The translations under genes and the position numbers were made by a program. From Okapia johnstoni (lineage: Eukaryota; Chordata; Mammalia; Artiodactyla; Giraffidae), in the NCBI GenBank assembly GCA_024291935.2, contig CM044322.1, positions 69,307,405 to 69,371,404 on the forward strand: a stretch of DNA of 64,000 nt, written 5' to 3'. This document shows positions 57,640-64,000 of this stretch, in pieces. The notes beneath the pieces are model-generated. The model ran no database searches. It was not told the origin of the DNA and saw only the letters and a program-made list of their open reading frames with translations. Position 1 is the stretch's first letter; each line of letters begins with the position of its first letter.

Positions 57640-59412
57640 TATACAATGATGATTTTGTTTTTATGTTAAAAAGAGCCCTTATCTCTTAGAGATACATACT
57701 GAAATATTTGTCGATGGGATTTCTAGGAGGATTTGCTTTAAAGTAACCTAGAGCCAGACATCCTGGAATGTGAAGTCAAGTGGGCCTTAGAAAGCATCAC
57801 TACGAACAAAGCTAGTGGAGGTGATGGAATTCCAGTTGAGGTATTTCAAATCCTGAAAGATGATGCTGTGAAAGTGCTGCACTCAATATGCCAGCAAATT
57901 TGGAAAAGTCAGCAGTGGCCACAGGACTGGAAAAGGTCAGTTTTCATTCCAATCCCAAAGAAAGGCAATGCCAAAGAATGCTCAAACTACCGCACAATTG
58001 CACTCATCTCACACGCTAGTAAAGTAATGCTCAAAATTCTCCAAGCCAGGCTTCAGCAATACGTCAACCATGAACTTCCAGATGTTCAAGCTGGATTTAG
58101 AAAAGGCAGAGGAACCAGAGATCAAATTGCCAACATCCGCTGGATCATCGAAAAAGCAAGAGAGTTCCAGAAAAACATCTATTTCTGCTTTATTGACTAT
58201 GCCAAAGCCTTTGACTGTGTGGATCACAATAAACTGTGGAAAATTCTGAAAGAGATGGGAATACCAGACCACCTGACCTGCCTCTTGAGAAACCTATATG
58301 CAGGTCAGGAAGCAACAGTTAGAACTGGACATGGAGCAACAGACTGGTTCCAAATAGGAAGAGGAGTACGTCAAGGTTGTATATTGTCACCCTGCTTATT
58401 TAACTTATATGCAGAGTACATCATGAGAAAAGCTGGGCTGGATGAAGCACAAGCTGGAGTCAAGATTGCCCGGGAGAACTATCAATAACCTCAGATAGGC
58501 AGATGACACCACCGTTATGGCAGAAAATGAAGAGGAACTAAAAAGCCTCTTGATGAAAGTGAAAGAGGAGAGTGAAAAAGTTGGCTTAAAGCTCAACGTT
58601 CAGAAAACTAAGATCATGGCATCTGGTCCCATCACTTCATGGGAAATAAATGGGGAAACAGTGTCAGACTTTATTTTGGGGGGCTCCAAAATCACTGCAG
58701 ATGGTGATTGCAGCCATGAAATTAAAAGACCCTTACTCCTTGGAAGGAAAGTTATGACCAACCTAGATAGCATATTAAAAAGCAGAGACAGTACTTGGTG
58801 AACAAAGGTCTTTCTAATCAAGGCTATGGTTTTTCCAGTGGTCATGTATGGATGTGAGAGTTGGACTGTGAAGAAAGCTGAGTGCCTAAGAATTGATGCT
58901 TTTGAACTGTGGTGTTGGAGAAGACTCTTGAGAGTCCTTGGACTGCAGGGAGATCCAATCAGTCCATCCTAAAGGAGATCAGTCCTGAGTGTTCATTGGA
59001 AGGACTGATGTTGAAGCTGAAACTCCAATACTTTGGCCACCTGATGTGAAGAGTTGACTCATTGGAAGAGATCCTGATGCTGGGAAGGATTGAGGGCAGG
59101 AGGAGAAGGGTACGACAGAGGATGAGATGGCTGGATGGCATCACTGACTTGATGGACATGAGTTTGGGTAAACTCCGGGAGTTGGTGATGGCCAGGGAGG
59201 CCTGGTGTGCTGCGATTCATGGGGTCGCAAAGAGTTGGACACGACTGAGCAACTGAACTGAACATAGGAATGGGGGTGGGTGGGGATATAGATGAATCAA
59301 GGTTGGTCATGAGTTGATAATTCTTGAAATTGGTGATGGGTACATGGGGGCTCATTGTACTCTTCTACTTTTATTTATGTTTTAAATTCTCCATTAAAAA
59401 AAAAATTAAAAA
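57640..59412 (+). mobile_element. Old L1M 3' end split by a BovB
   Basis: The left part 57,640-57,745 (CCCTTATCTCTTAGAGATAC, GGATTTGCTTTAAAGTAA) and right part 59,265-59,412 (GATGAATCAAGGTTGGTCAT, GGTGATGGGTACATGGGGGC, CTCCATTAAAAAAAAAATTA) fit one ancient L1 3' UTR interrupted by the BovB at 57,749-59,262. Confidence 0.7.
57749..59262 (+). mobile_element. BovB LINE (5'-truncated), plus strand
   Basis: About 1.5 kb from within the reverse transcriptase to the 3' end. The frame 57,868-58,488 encodes RT segments (IPIPKKGNAKECSNYRTIAL, FIDYAKAFDCVDHNKL, GRGVRQGCILSPCLFNLYAE). The catalytic YADD tyrosine codon reads TAG at 58,494-58,496, and frameshifts follow. It cannot encode an active enzyme. 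Confidence 0.95.
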
Positions 59413-59430
59413 ACTAGAAAAAGCATATGT

Positions 59431-59565
59431 AGGAAAAGGAAATGGGAACCCACCCCAGTATTCTTGCCTGGGAAATCCATGGACAGAGGTGCCTGGTGGG
59501 CTATGGCGCATGTGGTCGCAAAGAGTTGGGCACAACTTAGCAACTTAACAAACAAACAAAAGTAC
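59431..59565 (+). mobile_element. BovA SINE
   Basis: AAAGGAAATGGGAACCCACC, TTCTTGCCTGGGAAATCCAT, GTCGCAAAGAGTTGGGCACA, tail AACAAACAAACAAA. Confidence 0.88.
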
Positions 59566-60014
59566 ATGTTCTATATGGGATAGAGTATCTGTCCCACTAA
59601 ATATAATATGTAATGTATACAGGCACACCTTGTTTTATTGTGGTTCATTTTATTATGCTTTGCAGACTGTTTTTTTTTTCAAATTGAAAAAATTTTCAAC
59701 TTGAAAGTTGCTTGTGGCAACTTTTGCGTCAAGCAAGTCTGTTGGTGCCATTTCACCAGCAGTGCTCACTTCCTGCGTCTGTGTGACATCTCGGTCATTC
59801 CTGCAATATTTCAGACTCTTTCATTATTATCTGTTATGGTGGTCTGTGACCATGACCTTTGATGTTACTATTGTGGAAAAGATTACACCTCATTGAAGGC
59901 TCAGGTGATGGGGGGGCACTTTTTACAAATAAAGTATTTTTAAATAAGGTATATACTTTGTTTTTTAACGTATAACATTATTGCACAGTTAACAGTATAC
60001 TGAAAGCATAACTT

Positions 60015-60278
60015 TTTAAAGATGTTTTGTTGAAGTACAGCTGATTTACAATGTTGCTTTTAATTTCTGCTGTATACAAAGTGATTCACTTATATATATT
60101 TAGTCTTTTTCATATTCTTTTCCATTATGGTTTATCCTAGAATATTGAATATAGTTCTCTGTACTATACAGTAGGAACTTGTTCTTTATCCATCTAGTAT
60201 ATACTAGTTTGCATCTGCTAATCCCAGACTCCCAGTCCTTCCCTCACCCACCACTTCCCCTCTGTCTGTGAGCCCATG
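60015..60278 (-). mobile_element. L1 in Tigger: 3' UTR half
   Basis: Reverse-complement L1 3' UTR (GTACAGCTGATTTACAATGT, TTGAATATAGTTCTCTGTAC). The same L1 resumes at 63,112 after the BovB. GCATAACTT at 60,006-60,014 versus ATATAACTT at 63,629-63,637 is a near-perfect target duplication. Confidence 0.85.
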
Positions 60279-60288
60279 TCTGTTTCTT

Positions 60289-63101
60289 CGGTTCAGTCGC
60301 TCACTCTTTGCGACCCCATGAACCACAGCACGCCAGGCCTCCTTGTCCATCACCAACTCCCGGAGTCCACCCAAACCCATGTTCATCGAGTCGGTGATGC
60401 CATCTAACCATCTCATCCTCTGTCGTCACCTTCTTCTCCTGCCCTCAATCTTTCCCAGCATCAGGGTCTTTTCCAGTGAGTCATCTCTTCACATCAGGTG
60501 GCCAAAGTATTGGAGTTTCAGCTTCAACATCAGTCCTTCCAATGAACACCCAGGACTGACCTGCTTTAGGATGGACTGGTTGGATCTCCTTGCAGTCCAA
60601 GGGACTCTCAAGAGTCTTCTCCAACACCACAGTTCAAAAGCATCAATTCTTCGGTGCTCAGCTTTATAGTCCAACTCTCACATCCATACATGACCACTGG
60701 AAAAACCATAGCTTTGACTAGATGGACCTTTGTTCGCAAAATAATGTCTCTGCTTTTTAATATGCTGTCTAGGTTGGTCATAACTTTCCATCCAAGTAGT
60801 AAGCATCTTTTTATTTCATGGCTGCAGTCACCATCTGCAGTGATTTTGGAGCCCCCCAAAATAAAGTCTGCCACGGTTTCCACTGTTTCCTCATCTATCT
60901 GCCATGAAGTGATGGGACCGGATGCCATGATCTTAGTTTTCTGAATGTTGAGCTTTAAGCCAACGTTTTCACTCTCCTCTTTGACTTTCATCAAGAGGCT
61001 CTTTAGTTCTTCTTCACGTTCTGCCATAAGGGTGGTTGTCATCTGCATATCTGAGGTTACTGATATTTCTCCTGGGCAATCTTGATTCCAGCTTGTGCTT
61101 CATCCAGCCCAGTGTTTCTCATGATGTACTCGCATATAAGTTAAATAAGCAGAGTGACAATATACAGCCTTGACGTACTCCTTTTCCTATTTGGAACCAG
61201 TCTGTTGTTCCATGTCCAGTTCTAACTGTTGCTTCCTGTCCTGCATACAGATTTCTCAAGAGGCAGGTCAGGTGGTCTGGTATTCCCGTCTCTTTCAGAA
61301 TTTTCCACAGTTTATTGTGACTCACACAGTCAAAGGCTTTGGCATAGTCAATAAAGCAGAAATAGATATTTTTCTGGAACTCTCTTGCTTTTTCAGGAAT
61401 CCAATGGATATTGGCAATTTGATCTCTGGTTCCTCTGCCTTTTCTAAATCCAGCTTGAACATACAGAAGTTCATGGTTCATGTATTGTTGAAGCCTGGCT
61501 TGGAGAATTTTGAGCATTACTTTAGTAGCATGTGCTCTGCTGCTGCTAAGTCGCTTCAGTTGTGTCCCACTCTGTGCGACCCCATAGACAGCAGCCCACT
61601 AGGCTCTGCCTTCCCTGGGATTCTCCAGGCAAGAACACTGGAGTGGGTTGCCATTTCCTTTTCCAGTGCATGAAAGTGAAAAGTGAAAGTGAAGTTGCTC
61701 AGTCATGTCCGACTCTTTGCGACCCCATGGACTGCAGCCTACCAGGCTCCTCCATCCATGGGATTTTCCAGGCAAGAGTACTGGAGTGGGTTGCTATTGC
61801 CTTCTCCGTACTAGCATGTGAGATGAGTGCAATTGTGTGGTAGTTTGAGCATTCTTTGGCATTGTCTTCCTTAGGGATTGGAATGAAAACGGACCTTTTC
61901 TATTCTTGTGGCCACTGCTGAGTTTTCCAAATTTGCTGGCATATTGAGTGCAGCACTTTCATAGCATCATCTTTTAGGATTTGAAATAGCTCAACTGGAA
62001 TTTCATCACCACCACTAGCTTTGTTCGTAGTGATACTTCCTAAGGCCCTCTTGACATCATATTCCAGGATGTCTGGCTCTAGGTGAGTGATCACACCATC
62101 GTGATTATCTGGGTCATGAAGATCTCTTTTGTACAGTTCTTCTGTGTATTCTTGCCACCTCTTCTTAATATCTTCTGCTTCTGTGAGGTCCGTACCATTT
62201 CTGTTCTTTATTGAGCCCATCTTTGCATGAAATGTTTCCTTGGTATCTTGAAGAGATCTCTAGTCTTTCCCATTCTATTGTTTTCCTCTATTTTTTTGCA
62301 TTGATTGCTGAGGAAGGCTTTCTTATCTCTCCTTGCTATTCTTTGGAACACTGCATTCAGATGGGAATATCTTTCCTTTTCTCCTTTGCTTTTTGCTTCT
62401 CTTCTTTTCACAGCTATTTGTAAGGCCTCCTCAGACAGCCATTTTGCATTTTTGCATTTCTTTTTCTTGGGGATGGTCTTGATCCCTGTCTCCTGTACAA
62501 TGTCATGAACCTCCATCCATAGTTCATCAGGCAATCTATCAGATATAATCCCTTGAATCTATTTCTCACTTCCACTGTATAATTGTAAGGGATTTGATTT
62601 AGATCATAGCTGAATGGTCTAGTGGTTTTCCCCATTTTCTTCAATTTTAGTCTAAATTTGGCAGTAAGGAGTTCATGGTCTGAGCCACAGTCAGCTCCTG
62701 GTCTTGTTTTTGCTGACTGTATAGAGCTTCTCCATCTTTGGCTGCAAAGAATATAATCAATCTGATTTTGGTGTTGGCCATCTGGTGATGTCCATGTGTA
62801 GAGTCTTCTCTTGGGTGTTTACTATGACCAGTGTGTTCTCTTGGCAGAACTCTATTAGTCTTTGCCCTGCTTCATTCTGTACCCCAAGGCCAAATTTTCC
62901 TGTTACTCCAGGTGTTTCTTGACTCCCTACTTTTGTATTCCAGTCCCCTATAATGAAAAGGACATCTTTTTTGGGCGTTAGTTCTAAAAGGTCTTGTAGG
63001 TCTTCATAGAACCGTTCAACTTCAGCTTCTTCAGCGTTACTGTTCGGGGCATAGACTTGGATTACCGAGATATTGAATGGTTTGCCTTGGAAACAAACAT
63101 A
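60289..63101 (-). mobile_element. BovB LINE (5'-truncated), minus strand
   Basis: About 2.5 kb excluding a BOV-A2. It covers the 3' end, reverse transcriptase and part of the endonuclease. RT segments FIDYAKAFDCVSHNKL and GKGVRQGCILSLCLFNLYAS are readable, with several frame breaks. Flanked by identical TCTGTTTCTT at 60,279-60,288 and 63,102-63,111, so its ends are fixed to the base. Confidence 0.96.
61535..61811 (-). mobile_element. BOV-A2 dimeric SINE inside BovB
   Basis: Two BovA monomers with linker GAAAGTGAAAAGTGAAAGTG. Flanked by TAGCATGTG at 61,526-61,534 and 61,812-61,820. Its insertion interrupts the BovB reverse transcriptase. Confidence 0.95.
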
Positions 63102-63111
63102 TCTGTTTCTT

Positions 63112-63628
63112 AGATATGTTTATTTGTGTTATATTTTAGATTCTACATATAGATGATATAATATGGTATTTGTCTTTCTCTTTCTGATTTACTTCGCTTA
63201 GTGTGATCATCTCTAGATCCATCCATGTTGCAGCAAATGGCGTTATTTTGTTCTTTTTTATGGCTGAGTAATATTCCATGTATCACATCTTTATCCGTTC
63301 ATCTGTTGTAGGTTGTTTCCATGTTTTGGCTGTTGTAAATAATACTGCTATGAGCATAGGGTTACATGTGTCTTTTTGAATTATAATTTTGCTTGGATAT
63401 ATGCCCAGCAGTGGAATGACTGGATTATATGGTAGTTCTTTTAGTTTTTTGAGAAACCTCCATACTGTTCTCCATAGTGGCTGTACCAATTGATATTCCC
63501 ACTGAGACTGTAAGAGGATTCCCTTTTCTCCACACCCTCTCTAGCATTCATTATTTGTAGAATTTAATGATGGCCATTCTGACTGGTGTGAGGTGATTCT
63601 CATCATTGTAGTTTTGATTTGCATAAGA
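63112..63628 (-). mobile_element. L1 in Tigger: ORF2 C-terminal half
   Basis: Reverse-complement L1 ORF2 end: GGCTGAGTAATATTCCATGT, GGATATATGCCCAGCAGTGG, CTCCATAGTGGCTGTACCAA, GACTGGTGTGAGGTGATTCT. On the minus strand it encodes MVQPLWRTVWRFLKKLKELP-type sequence. Continuation of the L1 at 60,015-60,278. Confidence 0.9.
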
Positions 63629-63923
63629 ATATAACTTCCATATGCACTGGGAAACCAAACAATTCATGTGATTCATTTTACTGTAATATTCACTTTATCA
63701 TGGTGGGTCTGGAATCGAACCCACAGAATCTCTGAGGTATGCCTGTATTGGATAGGATAAAAAGAAAACTTCAATTAGATACATGAAAATTAATTATTTG
63801 GATGAATAGATATGGTTATAGGGATGGTGAACACAGCAGGGTAAGGAGGCTGCAGAGGCCCTGGAAGGTTTCTGGAGGGCAGGCATGTGGTCTATACCCA
63901 CCGTCAGTCTTTTGTTTCTCCAG

Positions 63924-64000
63924 GTGACTGTGGTCCGGAACTTGGAGGCCTATCATTCAGCCTCTTGCAGCCTTAAAGATTCATTGGTCCAGCTCAGGGG
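63924..64000 (+). CDS. EIF2D: EIF2D coding exon 14 (SUI1 domain), partial and atypical
   Basis: Starts after TGTTTCTCCAG in phase 0 and reads VTVVRNLEAY, the conserved start of the SUI1 (eIF1-like) domain used in start-codon selection. After that the sequence reads HSASCSLKDSLVQLRG to the window edge. Mammalian EIF2D continues with a GLDP-type motif there. No GT donor directly follows the conserved part. The frame is open to the end of the window. Either the exon carries a lineage-specific deletion or rearrangement, or the sequence here is misassembled. The rest of the gene is outside. Confidence 0.75.
   Translation, partial: MTVVRNLEAYHSASCSLKDSLVQLR

Larger units (their letters stand above)
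59620..63745 (+). mobile_element. Tigger1-type DNA transposon, split by nested LINEs
   Basis: The left inverted end CAGGCACACCTTGTTTTATT starts at 59,620 after TA. The right end GAGGTATGCCTG finishes at 63,745 before TA. Tigger parts are 59,620-60,014 (internal-deleted, with GGTTTGTGGCAACC-like CTTGTGGCAACTTTTGCGTC) and 63,629-63,745 (ATGCACTGGGAAACCAAACA). No transposase frame is present: a non-autonomous copy. Confidence 0.85.
56824..63923 (+). other. EIF2D: EIF2D intron 13 (7.1 kb, repeat-filled)
   Basis: The largest intron in the window. It contains a MIR, an old L1M split by a plus-strand BovB, and a Tigger1-type transposon split by an L1, which is split by a minus-strand BovB, which carries a BOV-A2. 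The two BovBs face each other. Confidence 0.85.
42589..64000 (+). other. EIF2D: EIF2D gene span (3' end outside window)
   Basis: EIF2D (ligatin) is a cytoplasmic factor that delivers initiator and other tRNAs to the 40S P site without GTP and helps release mRNA and deacylated tRNA during recycling, like the MCTS1-DENR pair. Fourteen coding exons are visible. Their translation follows the mammalian protein (584 residues in human) in order: N-terminal domain and PUA domain (exons 1-5), acidic/low-complexity linker (exon 6), winged-helix/SWIB-MDM2 region (exons 7-12) and the start of the C-terminal SUI1 domain (exons 13-14). All junctions are GT-AG and the phases are consistent throughout, except that exon 6 is one base short. 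Exon 14 departs from the family after VTVVRNLEAY. DYRK3 lies divergently about 26 kb upstream. Confidence 0.95.

Noticed and set aside
1..64000. A novel mobile defence, toxin or biosynthetic system
   Set aside because: The whole window is explained by two vertebrate genes and mammalian or ruminant repeats; nothing points to such a system.

Overview
This window is nuclear genomic DNA from a ruminant, most likely cattle or a close relative. The evidence is many copies of ruminant-restricted elements (BovB/RTE LINEs, Bov-tA and BOV-A2 SINEs), artiodactyl L1s and CHR-type tRNA SINEs around spliced vertebrate genes with GT-AG introns and CpG-island promoters. There are no bacterial-style operons, phage genes or CRISPR arrays. 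Gene order matches the mammalian MAPKAPK2 - DYRK3 - EIF2D block (human 1q32.1), seen here with DYRK3 on the minus strand and EIF2D on the plus strand.

Layout. 1-7.2 kb: non-coding DNA downstream of DYRK3, with an L1 3' end, one Bov-tA and two unexplained CpG-dense patches. 7.23-16.62 kb: the complete three-exon DYRK3 coding region (minus strand, 585 codons plus stop), with a CpG-island promoter at about 16.3-17.1 kb. 17.1-42.3 kb: about 26 kb of intergenic DNA between the two divergent promoters. Most of it is one nested block: a MIR is split by an old class I-like endogenous retrovirus (about 20.91-34.16 kb). The provirus itself holds L1, SINE and BovB insertions, and one BovB (with its 5' part inverted) holds a full-length processed copy of UBE2N. 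42.3-64.0 kb: CpG-island promoter and 14 coding exons of EIF2D; the 3' end of the gene lies beyond the window. EIF2D intron 13 (7.1 kb) contains two facing BovB copies and a Tigger transposon split by an L1 that is in turn split by a BovB that carries a BOV-A2.

The two host genes have unrelated functions. DYRK3 is a dual-specificity kinase that dissolves condensates and acts on mTORC1 signalling. EIF2D is a GTP-independent initiator-tRNA delivery and ribosome recycling factor. They share only a divergent intergenic region. I saw no convincing new biological system. The points most worth checking are: a one-base frame break in EIF2D exon 6 at a C run; an EIF2D SUI1-domain exon whose sequence leaves the family consensus; the UBE2N retrocopy with an unbroken 152-codon frame but a CTG in place of ATG; the 5'-inverted BovB; and the long BovB inverted repeat in EIF2D intron 13. 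Repeat family names are from recognition of sequence, not from a database search, and repeat boundaries are approximate unless target-site duplications are given.
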